DNA of 39,597 nucleotides from CAYOLL01 sp964404765 [NCBI: uncultured Gemmatimonadota bacterium] (GTDB lineage: Bacteria > 4572-55). The translations under genes were made by a program, and so were the position numbers. The notes beneath the pieces were generated by a model, which ran no database searches, had not been told where the DNA came from, and saw only the letters and a list, made by a program, of their open reading frames with translations. This document shows, in pieces, positions 16,014 through 23,753 of this stretch; position 1 is the first letter of the stretch, and every line of letters begins with the position of its first letter. Where the stretch lies: contig CAYOLL010000046.1 of the NCBI GenBank assembly GCA_964404765.1, positions 1 through 39,597 of the forward strand, in the 5' to 3' direction.

Positions 16014-16400
16014 TTAGCCGCGGGCGTTCAAAAAGTCGGCCAGATCGATAAGAAGCTCCTTTTCCTTGAAGGGCTTCAGGATGTAGCCGATCGCGCCCTT
16101 GGAGAGGGCTTCTTCAATTTTCTCTTCATAGCCGACCGCGCTCAGAATAATGATTTTGGCGCTCGGGTCAAATTTGCGAATTTCCTCCAATGCCGGAATA
16201 CCTTCCAGCTCCGGCATGTGCAGGTCCATGGTGATAAAATCAGGTCTCAGCTCGCGGTACATTTCGACCGCTTCGCGGCCGTTGCCGGCCATGCCGACCA
16301 CTTCGTAATTAGCCTTAAGCAGCGTGCGCGAGATTTGATTGCGCACAAAGCTTGAGTCGTCCACAATCAGCGCTTTTAGTTTTGGAATTGCTTCGTTCAT
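16014..16400 (-). CDS. cheY: Chemotaxis response regulator CheY
   Basis: This 128-residue single-domain receiver has the acidic pair Asp14/Asp15 (LIVDDSSF), phosphoacceptor Asp59 (ITMDLHMPELEG), Ser87 (ILSAVG) and Lys109 (LKPFKEKEL). It has no output domain. It is placed between cheA and cheX, so it is the likely target of the CheA kinase and the CheX phosphatase. A strong GGAGG lies 6 nt before the ATG. The tandem hairpin array lies in its leader region. Confidence 0.95.
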   Translation of the reverse strand: MNEAIPKLKALIVDDSSFVRNQISRTLLKANYEVVGMAGNGREAVEMYRELRPDFITMDLHMPELEGIPALEEIRKFDPSAKIIILSAVGYEEKIEEALSKGAIGYILKPFKEKELLIDLADFLNARG

Positions 16401-16465
16401 AGTTTTCCTCCGACAAAATGAAAGGGTTATACTTACAGTGTTTAAGATGTTGTTTTTGGCGACGA

Positions 16466-16596
16466 TGTAGCACAGATTGCTAATCTGTGCCTATCCCCAC
16501 AAAGCACAGATTGCTAATCTGTGCCTATCCCCACAAAGCACAGATTGCTAATCTGTGCCTATCCCCACAAAGCACAGATTAGCAATCTGTGCTACA
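16466..16596. repeat. Tandem array of four 34-bp hairpin units
   Basis: Units start at 16469, 16503, 16537 and 16571, an exact 34-bp period. Each holds a hairpin GCACAGATT-GCT-AATCTGTGC followed by the linker CTATCCCCACAAA. The fourth unit has AGC in the loop, so it is the same hairpin in inverse orientation, and the array ends are an inverted repeat (TGTAGCACAGATTGC at 16466, its complement ending at 16596). It lies between cheA and cheY, 66 bp upstream of the cheY start. Confidence 0.85.
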
Positions 16597-16637
16597 AACA
16601 GTCGGTTCCGTCCCCAAAAACATTTTCTTAAATGCTG

Positions 16638-16763
16638 TAGCTTGGATTCTTCATGAAATAACCACGAAATACTCGAAACACACGAAAATAAAGGATTACA
16701 GAGCGTGGCGCCAAAATTTTGGATTTTGCCCCTTCCGAGCTATTTCGTGGTGAATAATTCAGG
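16638..16763. repeat. MITE-like element, CCTGAATTATTCA family
   Basis: The left end TAGCTTGGATTCTTCAT followed by AACCACGAAAT pairs imperfectly with ATTTCGTGGTGAATAATTCAGG at the right end (16742-16763). A further AATTCAGG copy runs up to the cheA stop codon (16773-16775). Together with the tandem array it fills the cheA-cheY gap; no gene is seen there. Confidence 0.6.
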
Positions 16764-16772
16764 TAATTCAGG

Positions 16773-19064
16773 TTAGATGGCATCAAGTAACTCGCTAACA
16801 TCCAGAATCATGCCGATATCGCCATCGCCAAGAATCGTGCAGCCGGAAATTCCCCGGGTGTGCTTGAGATAGCGCGGCATACTTTTGATGACGATTTGCT
16901 GCTGCCCGATCAATTCATCCACAAACAAGCAGCAGCGTTTAGTGTTATTTTCCACAACAATCAGAATGCCTTTGGACAAATCTGTATAAATGGGCCCGAC
17001 TTTGTAAAGCTCGTGGAGACGGATGATGGGCAAGAGTTCATGCCGGATATGCAGCACTTCCAGCCCATCGGGCGTGACCGTGATTTGTTCGGGTCGGGCG
17101 CGCAAAGATTCCTGCACGGCGAGGTTGGGGATGATATAGGAATTTTGCCCGACTTTGATGACAATGCCGTCAATGATGGCCAGCGTCAACGGAATGCGGA
17201 TGGCAATGGACGTCCCTTTGCCGAGTTCGCTTTTGATGTCAATACGACCGCCCAATTTTTGCACATTATGCTTCACCACGTCCATGCCCACGCCGCGCCC
17301 GGAAATATTGGATACTTGTTTGGCGGTCGATAAGCCGGACTCAAAAATAAGCTGCCAGACATCTTCGTCTTTCATATCCGCCTGTTGCGCGGCAGACATC
17401 AGCTTTTTTTCGATGGCCTTACGGATGATTGCGTCCCGGTTGAGCCCCCGGCCATCATCTTTGACGATAATCCACACTTCGCCGACGGCGTGCTTGGCCT
17501 CAATAATCACCTTGCCGTTTTCCGGCTTGCCGGCGGCGCGACGATCCTGCGGCGTTTCGATGCCGTGATCAACCGCGTTACGGACTAAGTGAATCAGCGG
17601 ATCGGCCACTTGTTCGGCAATGCTTTTGTCCACTTCCGTCTCTTCGCCGATGATGGTCAGCTCCGCTTTTTTGCCCGATTGACCGGCCACATCGTGGACC
17701 AGGCGAGTCATCTTTTGAAACACGCCGAAAAGCGGCACCATCCGCATGGACATGGCCGTTTCCTGAATATCCCGGGTGATCTTATCCAACTGAATCGCGG
17801 CTTTCTCGAACCGATCCAGCTCCAGTCCATTCAAATCGGGATTTTTGGTAACCAGAGCCTCCGAGATGACCAACTCGCCGATCAGATTCAACAGCGTGTC
17901 CAACTTATCCACATCTACACGAATAACTTTTTGGTGATCCTTGCCGCTCACAATGACTTCTTCATTACCACTTTTGGCCACAGTCGTATTGCGGCTTTCT
18001 TCAACATCCGCCGCTTTCATCAAGGCGTCTTCATCATCCGTAATTGCGCTGCCATTCTCCAGATCAATGACCATCGGGAATTCATCGGCGCTGTTCTCCT
18101 GGCCGGCGTTTCTATCTTTCCCGGACAAAGCAGGCGGCGCCTCAATAACATCATTCACTTCCGGAACTTGTTTTCGGTCGCCGGTTTTTCTGCCAGACAG
18201 ACCGGGGGATTCGGCGTTTAATGCGTTTAACTCCTGGATCATCTCTTCAGCCTGCGCTGCCGTCAGCCGCCGTCCTTGTTCGATTTTGCGGACGCCATCC
18301 CGCAAAACATCAACGGTTTTGAGTAAAACCGTGTTCGTGCCGGCGTCACAACTTCGCTCGCCGTTGCGGATTCCGTCCAGAATGTCCTCGGCCCGGTGGC
18401 TGATTGTGCCAATATCGGTAAATTCAAAAAAGGCCGAATTGCCCTTCAAACTGTGGAAGGCGCGGAAGCAGTCTTTGGCATGTTGAATATTACCGGGCTC
18501 TTTTTCCAATGCTAACAGGCACGATTCCGCCGTGTCGCACAATTCATGGGCCTCATCCACAAAATCTTTGATCATTTCCGGCGAAATATCAAACGGCAGC
18601 TCCTCAACACTGGCAATCGGGACATACTCGGACGGTTGCGTGGGTTCGAGTTCCTCATCGTTGGCGATGGCATCCATCACATCTGTAAAATTCAGCAGCG
18701 CTGAATCACTCTCATCCTGAAACGCTTTGCCGGTCAATTGATGTTCAACCCGATTGAGGACAAAGCCGACAAAATCGCTGGCGCAACTAAGCAAGGTAAT
18801 ATGAATGTGGTCTAATTCGACCTTACCCTTACGGAAAGTGTCTGATAACTCCTCTACCTTTTTGGTCAATTGGGCCAGAGCATTTGAATCCAGTGAGGCC
18901 AGACAAATTTTGACCTCTTGAATGATATCATAAATAAGCGTGATGACATTCCCGTCAACCTGTTGGTTAAGGGCAAACTCCTTGACCAACGACTCAGCGT
19001 CATTCAAGATTTCCTGGTCATTAAGCATGATTTTTTTGATTTTTTTTGGACTTTTGTTTGTCAT
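16773..19064 (-). CDS. cheA: Chemotaxis histidine kinase CheA
   Basis: The 763-residue kinase has an N-terminal helical region (about 1-150) not matched by me to a known domain, an Hpt (P1) domain around 160-260 with phosphoacceptor His204 in RAFHSLKGNSAFF, a linker without an obvious P2 domain, the P3 dimerisation helices (VDKLDTLLNLIGELVISEA), an HATPase (P4) with HLVRNAVDHGIE, DDGRGL and GRGVGMDVVKHNV, and a CheW-like P5 domain to the C-terminus. It phosphorylates CheY and CheB. AGGAT lies 7 nt before the ATG; an internal ATG after KKI is possible. It is upstream of cheY. Confidence 0.97.
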   Translation of the reverse strand: MTNKSPKKIKKIMLNDQEILNDAESLVKEFALNQQVDGNVITLIYDIIQEVKICLASLDSNALAQLTKKVEELSDTFRKGKVELDHIHITLLSCASDFVGFVLNRVEHQLTGKAFQDESDSALLNFTDVMDAIANDEELEPTQPSEYVPIASVEELPFDISPEMIKDFVDEAHELCDTAESCLLALEKEPGNIQHAKDCFRAFHSLKGNSAFFEFTDIGTISHRAEDILDGIRNGERSCDAGTNTVLLKTVDVLRDGVRKIEQGRRLTAAQAEEMIQELNALNAESPGLSGRKTGDRKQVPEVNDVIEAPPALSGKDRNAGQENSADEFPMVIDLENGSAITDDEDALMKAADVEESRNTTVAKSGNEEVIVSGKDHQKVIRVDVDKLDTLLNLIGELVISEALVTKNPDLNGLELDRFEKAAIQLDKITRDIQETAMSMRMVPLFGVFQKMTRLVHDVAGQSGKKAELTIIGEETEVDKSIAEQVADPLIHLVRNAVDHGIETPQDRRAAGKPENGKVIIEAKHAVGEVWIIVKDDGRGLNRDAIIRKAIEKKLMSAAQQADMKDEDVWQLIFESGLSTAKQVSNISGRGVGMDVVKHNVQKLGGRIDIKSELGKGTSIAIRIPLTLAIIDGIVIKVGQNSYIIPNLAVQESLRARPEQITVTPDGLEVLHIRHELLPIIRLHELYKVGPIYTDLSKGILIVVENNTKRCCLFVDELIGQQQIVIKSMPRYLKHTRGISGCTILGDGDIGMILDVSELLDAI

Positions 19065-19073
19065 AAACAGTAT

Positions 19074-19243
19074 CCTGAATTATTCATAATTTTTGCCACA
19101 AAGACTCTAAGGCAAAAAGGGATAACAAGTTATAGAGTTCAATCCCCAAAATAAATTTTTGAGAACATTTTTTTTCAAAACGCTTAAACCCTGATTTTAT
19201 AAGCCTTTGTGACTTGGTGACTTTGTGGCCTGAATTACTCAGG
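19074..19243. repeat. MITE-like element, CCTGAATTATTCA family, cheA leader
   Basis: CCTGAATTATTCAT (19074-19087) at the left and TGAATTACTCAGG at the right bound a segment with inner complementary blocks GCCACAAAGACTCTAAGGC and GCCTTTGTGACTTGGTGACT followed by TTGTGGC. It fills nearly the whole gap between cheA and the response-regulator gene. Only about 10 bp separate it from the cheA ATG, so the cheA ribosome-binding site lies at the element's edge. Confidence 0.65.
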
Positions 19244-19268
19244 GTATTCGTTTTTTTAAATTTTAAAT

Positions 19269-19733
19269 TTAGAGTTTTCGGCGCGTCAGTTTTTGTAACT
19301 CTTCGTAAGCTTGCTTTAGCTTGGCATAGTGCAGCAGCAGCTTGGCGTTATTATTGGCCACTTGCCGCTCTTCCGTCATTTCCTGCGCGATTTTTTCCAA
19401 CAGACGAGCCAGTTCCTCAAAGTTGAGCGGCTTGCTTAAAAAGGCGTAGGCTTTGTTATTGGCCGATGCGATTGCAGCGTCGGCGTTGCTAACGGTTGTG
19501 ATAAGAATAACTTTGGCGTTTGGATTGATGGCGCGAACTTTTTTTAGCACTTCAATGCTGCTCATACCGGGCATATTTACATCTGTAATCACCACATCAT
19601 AGTGCAGTTGTTCGTATATTTCCACCGCCTCCAGCGCATTCATAAAACCTGTGCACGCATGGCCGGCCGATTGGATTAAAGCGGTCAGTTTGTTGAGACT
19701 GGCAATGTCATTATCAATTAAAAGAATATTCAT
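19269..19733 (-). CDS. Response regulator with C-terminal coiled coil
   Basis: The 154-residue product is a receiver domain (residues 1-120; Asp7/Asp9 in LLIDNDI, phosphoacceptor Asp51 in VVITDVNMPGMSS, Thr80, Lys101 in LSKPLNFEEL) followed by a helical tail (ERQVANNNAKLLLHYAKLKQAYEELQKLT) that looks like a coiled coil. No DNA-binding or enzymatic domain is seen. The ATG at 19733 is preferred to an in-frame TTG at 19763 because receivers begin at MNILLIDND. It is the first gene of the chemotaxis cluster, so it may be a second CheA target or a phosphate sink. Confidence 0.88.
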   Translation of the reverse strand: MNILLIDNDIASLNKLTALIQSAGHACTGFMNALEAVEIYEQLHYDVVITDVNMPGMSSIEVLKKVRAINPNAKVILITTVSNADAAIASANNKAYAFLSKPLNFEELARLLEKIAQEMTEERQVANNNAKLLLHYAKLKQAYEELQKLTRRKL

Positions 19734-19819
19734 CTTTTTTGTCCGGCGGAGGTCCCGCGTCAAAAATTTTTGGATTGTCCCGGCTTGTTCAACGGTTAAA
19801 ACCAGGCTGTACAGGGCTA

Positions 19820-19934
19820 CCTGAATTATTCACCACGAAACACACAAAATACAGGACTTGGAAAGTTATTTTAGCAAAGCCCGTCAAACTTGAATTCGAG
19901 CGACAGACCTCGTTCCCAATCTCTGATTGGGAAC
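19820..19934. repeat. CCTGAATTATTCA end plus GTTCCCAAT composite repeat, copy 2
   Basis: CCTGAATTATTCACCACGAA begins at 19820. From 19852 to 19934 runs a second copy of the element at 2746-2924, with CAGGACTTGGAAAGTTATT, CTTGAATTCGAGCG, and the 23-bp palindrome at 19912-19934. The segment order is inverted compared with copy 1. No gene is present. Confidence 0.65.
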
Positions 19935-19980
19935 TAAAGCGTTGCGTAGTTCGGACGTAACTTCTCAATAACCGTTGGCT

Positions 19981-20063
19981 AACCTTGCGAAGGTTCCCGC
20001 CTGTAGGTTTGCGAAAACCCTGAAAATTTTGACTTCCGCTGCAAGTTTAACCTTCGCAAGGTT
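19981..20063. repeat. 83-bp AACCTTGCGAAGGTT element, copy 1
   Basis: AACCTTGCGAAGGTT (19981-19995) and its exact complement (20049-20063) form 15-bp terminal inverted repeats, each also nearly self-palindromic. The interior includes TTGACTTCCGCTGCAAGTTT, which is nearly the same as the interior of copy 2 at 22478-22558. Confidence 0.75.
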
Positions 20064-20105
20064 TGGTTTTGCGGCTTTAGTCATCGTTTCGGCCACTACC
20101 TGGGT

Positions 20106-20137
20106 GTCATTGCTTCGCAAAAGCGGCTCGCAATGAC
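20106..20137. terminator. Hairpin downstream of the HybB/NrfD-like gene
   Basis: GTCATTGC (20106-20113) and GCAATGAC (20130-20137) pair perfectly around a 16-nt loop, starting 14 bp after the stop of the NrfD-like gene on the minus strand. The sequence also resembles a common dispersed GTCATTGCGAGC-type repeat, so terminator function is only inferred. The remainder of the 19734-20150 gap is repeat sequence and holds no gene. Confidence 0.4.
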
Positions 20138-20150
20138 GGTTCAGGAATCG

Positions 20151-21713
20151 TTACTCAGCGCTATGGCATGTTTCGCAGTTATCGTCGATCCCAAACGCGG
20201 TTTGTTCATTATGACAATACCCGCAGGATTTGACTTCGTGCATCGCTTCGCCGCCCGGCGCTTTTTTGGCTGCAAGGCTTTGGCCGTAACTGTATAGATG
20301 GGTATGACAAGGTTGACAACTCGGCTTTTCTTGATAATCCATGTGTGCAGTGTGGCTAAAAATAACCGGGCCGGGGCTATTCTCGCCCTGACCAAAGGTG
20401 CGATCCGCCGGCAGCGTGTCAAACTCCGGCGCTTGTCGTGGCTGAATCGCGCGGGTTAAAACCGCCGGCGTGTCCAATCCAACGGCCTGCGTATTTTTAA
20501 TGGCCAGGCCATAGGCAATAAAACCAATGAGGATCAATGTCCATAAACCAACGATAACCGGCCCGGAAAAGTCGGGATGATAACCGCTGTCCGCCGTATC
20601 CCCCTGCATTTCTTCACGCGGAAAGACATCAAAATATTTGACTGCCAGTGCAAAGGCAATAAAGCCGGCTGTGACCATGCTGGCCGTGACGACCATTTCC
20701 GTCCATTTGGGGATGTATGTTTCGGCATGAAGCATTCCGGTAATGCTGACGTTTAGCCGGTTCAGGATAAAGCCCATAATCACCAGTAACGCGGCAAAAA
20801 ACAAGCCGGTCGTTTGCTCGCGCACTTTGGGAATAAACAGTAAAATCATCGGCAGCACACAGCCCAGACCGATTTCCCCCCAAAACAAAACCGTTTGCGG
20901 CGTCAACTCAAACGCCAGCGGCAGATTGCCGCGATTCAATAAATCCTGAAAGCGCAGCATGAGATAGACGGCCAGCGTGACCACAATCACCCGCCCCAAA
21001 CCGGTCAGAATATCCAACTCCAGCCGCTTACCAAAAGCGCGGAAACTCAGGAAAGACTCAAAGATCGTCATAGCCAGTCCGGCGGCGATGGCCGAGAGAT
21101 AGAAAAAAATCGGCAACATCGGGCTGTACCATAGATGATGCAGCTTTTCCGGCACAATCACATAAACGGTGCCGAGCGAAGACTGATGCAGGGTCGACAG
21201 CAATACGCCGACAATCACCAACGGCAGGTAAATTGTCCGAATCAGCTTGAGCGGCACTTTTAAGTTGAATTTTTCAAACATCAACGGGCTGAATTCCAAC
21301 GCCAAAACCGTGGTGTAAAGCGTGACGCACCAGGCGACCTCGAACATGACCGAATGCGGATTCCACATCACCAGCGGATGCCAGATGCGCTGCGGCTGGC
21401 CAATATCCAGGAATATTGCCGCGCCAACCAGAATGTAGCCCAAAAACGCCGTCAACAGTGAGGGCCGGCTGATCGGTTCGTACTTTTCCAGATTAAAGAT
21501 GTGGACGATGGCCGCGACGGTAAAACCGCCGGCAGCCAAACCTACGCCGACCAGCACATCAAAACCGATCCATAATCCCCACGGAAACTCATCGGAAAGC
21601 GCCGTGGCTGCGCCCAGACCATGAAAAAAGCGCACATATAAGGCGTAAGCGCCGCCGGTCAAAATGATCAGCGCCACGATCCGCCAAAACGATATCGTTA
21701 AGGGCTTCTTCAT
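20151..21713 (-). CDS. HybB/NrfD-like quinone-reactive membrane protein with C-terminal tri-heme cytochrome c tail
   Basis: The 520-residue protein matches the HybB branch of the NrfD/PsrC family (GGAYALYVRFFHGLGAATALSD, then PWGLWIGFDVLVGVGLAAGGF), integral membrane subunits that exchange electrons with quinone. I count about ten family helices plus an eleventh (PVIVGLWTLILIGFIAYGLAI, near residues 410-432). After it comes a hydrophilic tail with three c-type heme motifs: CQPCH, CGYCH and CETCH, the last almost at the C-terminus. An odd helix number would put the tail in the periplasm, as c-type heme attachment requires. GGGAG lies 5 nt before the ATG at 21713. The gene starts 2 nt after the stop of the ferredoxin-like gene, so the two are translationally coupled. 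Confidence 0.9.
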   Translation of the reverse strand: MKKPLTISFWRIVALIILTGGAYALYVRFFHGLGAATALSDEFPWGLWIGFDVLVGVGLAAGGFTVAAIVHIFNLEKYEPISRPSLLTAFLGYILVGAAIFLDIGQPQRIWHPLVMWNPHSVMFEVAWCVTLYTTVLALEFSPLMFEKFNLKVPLKLIRTIYLPLVIVGVLLSTLHQSSLGTVYVIVPEKLHHLWYSPMLPIFFYLSAIAAGLAMTIFESFLSFRAFGKRLELDILTGLGRVIVVTLAVYLMLRFQDLLNRGNLPLAFELTPQTVLFWGEIGLGCVLPMILLFIPKVREQTTGLFFAALLVIMGFILNRLNVSITGMLHAETYIPKWTEMVVTASMVTAGFIAFALAVKYFDVFPREEMQGDTADSGYHPDFSGPVIVGLWTLILIGFIAYGLAIKNTQAVGLDTPAVLTRAIQPRQAPEFDTLPADRTFGQGENSPGPVIFSHTAHMDYQEKPSCQPCHTHLYSYGQSLAAKKAPGGEAMHEVKSCGYCHNEQTAFGIDDNCETCHSAE

Positions 21714-21715
21714 AT

Positions 21716-22456
21716 TTACTCCCTTTGCTGATTTTCTTTTTCCAGCTTCATGCGGCGGTTGACAATCCACCAAATACCGAACATCAAAACGCCGCCGGTG
21801 CTGACAATGTTGGGAATATGCTGCAGAATGCGCCAGGTCAGCTTCGGATAGGTAGCATCCTGCTGCAAATTTTTAAAGCCAAGTTTTTCAAAAGGCACAT
21901 CGCTCAAATACATAACCGACGTGCCACCGGCCTCATGCTGACCGTAGATGTGATCAACATAACGCTCCGGGCTGTCGGCAATCCGCTTTTGGGCGATTTG
22001 CAGCAGTTCTTCGCGCTCGCCAAAGCGGGTCGCCCCGGTCGGGCACACGGCAGTACAAGCCGGCTGCTGCCCCTGGCTTAACCGTTTTTCGTAGCACAAA
22101 ATACACTTTTGGACGCGCGGAAAAGTCTTATCCCATTCATACTTGGGAATTTCAAAAGGGCAGGCCAACAAACAGTAGCGACAGCCGATACAGCGGTCTT
22201 CGTCGTACACCACCGCGCCTTGTTCGGTTTTGCGCAGCGCCGCCACCGGGCAGACCGAGGCGCAGGCCGGATCCAGACAGTGCATACATTGCTGGCGGAT
22301 ATTCACCGTTTGTTCCTGCCGAATGGCCGTCCAGGTATAGGCGGTCAGACGGTCATTTTCGCCTTCCGCCGGCAGATTGTTGATCTCTTTGCAGGCCTGA
22401 ACACAGGCTTTGCAGCCGATACATTTGGTCAGGTCGGTTAAAATGCCGTATGACAT
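21716..22456 (-). CDS. HybA/NrfC-like 4x[4Fe-4S] electron-transfer protein with C-terminal membrane anchor
   Basis: The 246-residue protein has four cysteine groups for [4Fe-4S] clusters: CIGCKACVQAC, CMHCLDPACASVC, CIGCRYCLLAC, and CILC followed by CTAVC. A hydrophobic helix near the C-terminus (IPNIVSTGGVLMFGIWWIV) before a basic end resembles the HybA anchor. A GGAGGT motif 4 nt before the ATG at 22456 fixes the start, so the protein begins MSYGILTDLTKCIG and has no Tat or Sec signal; the in-frame extension to 22570 is repeat sequence. This implies a cytoplasmic cluster domain, unlike exported HybA. It pairs with the NrfD-like protein downstream. Confidence 0.93.
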   Translation of the reverse strand: MSYGILTDLTKCIGCKACVQACKEINNLPAEGENDRLTAYTWTAIRQEQTVNIRQQCMHCLDPACASVCPVAALRKTEQGAVVYDEDRCIGCRYCLLACPFEIPKYEWDKTFPRVQKCILCYEKRLSQGQQPACTAVCPTGATRFGEREELLQIAQKRIADSPERYVDHIYGQHEAGGTSVMYLSDVPFEKLGFKNLQQDATYPKLTWRILQHIPNIVSTGGVLMFGIWWIVNRRMKLEKENQQRE

Positions 22457-22477
22457 GGTGACCTCCATTGAGAAGAA

Positions 22478-22558
22478 AACCTTGCGAAGGTTCACGCTGG
22501 GGAATTCAGCGAACCTTGAAAGTATTGACTCCGCAACAAGTTTAACCTTCGCAAGGTT
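22478..22558. repeat. 81-bp AACCTTGCGAAGGTT element, copy 2
   Basis: The same 15-bp inverted ends as at 19981-20063 are found at 22478-22492 and 22544-22558, with a similar interior (TTGACTCCGCAACAAGTTT). It lies in the gap between the response-regulator/GcvH gene and the ferredoxin-like gene, just upstream of the latter's ribosome-binding site. It may affect how the two halves of the locus are coupled. Confidence 0.75.
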
Positions 22559-22602
22559 TTCTACATCCATTCAAAAAAAAAAAGCGCGGACACCGCCCAA
22601 AA

Positions 22603-23721
22603 TCAGGTATACAAAAATGACCGCGTGAAATGATTCCATTGCTCGTCATCAAGCGTATCCGTGGGTACGCCGGACTTTTGTATTATTTTGGCAAAGCGCT
22701 CGATTTCTTCCTGATACCATTTAACCGCGGCATTGCCAATCTTCAAAACACTTAATTCTTCCGCCAAACTGTCCGGTTCCAGCAGACAAATCCAGCCGGC
22801 TTCGTAGGGGTGTTGCTTGACGGCATCGGCATGTTTGGCCAAATCATCATTTACGGCTGTGACAGCGCCGGACAAAGGCGCGGCCAGATTCGCAGAACGC
22901 TGACCCTGTCGACAGGCAAACAGCGTCTGACCGCGATTGACTTTTTGACCCACCTGCGGTAGTTGTACGGCTTCAATTGGGCCAAGGATTTTTTGGGCAA
23001 AATCATCCACGCCGATTCTTACCCGGCCATCAGGCTCAATCTTGACCCAGGTGTGTTCCGGGGCGACAAAAAAGCCGGCCGGCACATTATATTCCCGGCT
23101 GGAAGTCGATTCGCCGCTGGCCGCCGTCACCAGATGAACGCGCGGACGGCTCGATTTTTCCAGTCGATCCAGCCTTCGAATCAGGGATTTGTTGACTAAA
23201 TCCACCAGTTCATCTTCGGTAAACGGTTTTTGCACATAATCCAGCGCGCCGTATTTCATTGTTTCCACCGCGGTTTCGATTGTTGCAAAACCCGTAATCA
23301 CAATGACATCTACATCCGGGCGCAGATGCTTGACCGCCTTGGTCACCTCCACGCCGTCCATTTGCGGCATCTTCAGGTCGGTAAAGACAAAATCGTACTC
23401 GTGCTTTTTTAGCAGCGTCAGCGCTTCCGGACCGCTCTGCACCGTGTCGATGGAGTAACCGGCCAACGCCAGAATCTTGCGGAGGCTGCCCAAAATAATG
23501 TCCTCGTCATCCACGGCCAAAATGCGCGCTTTTGGCTGCGGCGCTTCCACCCGTTTCAGCGTCACCGCTTCCTCGGCAAAGACTAAGCGCAGACCGCTTT
23601 CCAGCGCGGCCTGACGTTCGGCCAACAGTTTTTGGGCTTTTTGGCGCTCCATCATTTGCCGGATTAAAACATCGGCGGTAATGGAGATCACAATTGCTAA
23701 AAGAATTCCAAGAGGTACCAT
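22603..23721 (-). CDS. Membrane-anchored response regulator with a degenerate GcvH/lipoyl-like domain
   Basis: The 372-residue protein begins with one hydrophobic helix (residues 3-20) and a charged helix, then a receiver domain (about 65-185; Asp71/Asp72, phosphoacceptor Asp115 in VFTDLKMPQMDG, Lys165 in VQKPF). The C-terminal part (about 215-320) matches glycine-cleavage H protein: HTWVKIEPDGRVRIGVDDFAQ, a G-x-I-x-x-V-x-LP-x-VG segment and APLSGAVTAVN. At the position of the lipoyl-lysine (ESVKA in GcvH) it reads RQGQR, with Gln274 in place of Lys, so it should not be lipoylated. There is no DNA-binding domain. AGGAG lies 6 nt before the ATG. It starts 32 bp after the histidine kinase stop, its likely partner. 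Confidence 0.9.
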   Translation of the reverse strand: MVPLGILLAIVISITADVLIRQMMERQKAQKLLAERQAALESGLRLVFAEEAVTLKRVEAPQPKARILAVDDEDIILGSLRKILALAGYSIDTVQSGPEALTLLKKHEYDFVFTDLKMPQMDGVEVTKAVKHLRPDVDVIVITGFATIETAVETMKYGALDYVQKPFTEDELVDLVNKSLIRRLDRLEKSSRPRVHLVTAASGESTSSREYNVPAGFFVAPEHTWVKIEPDGRVRIGVDDFAQKILGPIEAVQLPQVGQKVNRGQTLFACRQGQRSANLAAPLSGAVTAVNDDLAKHADAVKQHPYEAGWICLLEPDSLAEELSVLKIGNAAVKWYQEEIERFAKIIQKSGVPTDTLDDEQWNHFTRSFLYT

Positions 23722-23753
23722 ATTTTTCTCCTTTCTTAAAGTGGCGCAACGGC

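Noticed and set aside
16466-16596. A CRISPR array, because of the regular 34-bp period
   Set aside because: Units are contiguous and the linker is identical in each, so there are no unique spacers; no cas genes are nearby.
12358-19733. A frameshifted or inactive chemotaxis gene
   Set aside because: All catalytic residues in CheA, CheB, CheR, CheX, CheY and CheD that I could place are present and the frames are intact.
22457-22570. An N-terminal extension of the HybA-like protein starting at 22570
   Set aside because: The extension is encoded by the AACCTTGCGAAGGTT repeat, and the strong GGAGGT lies before the ATG at 22456.
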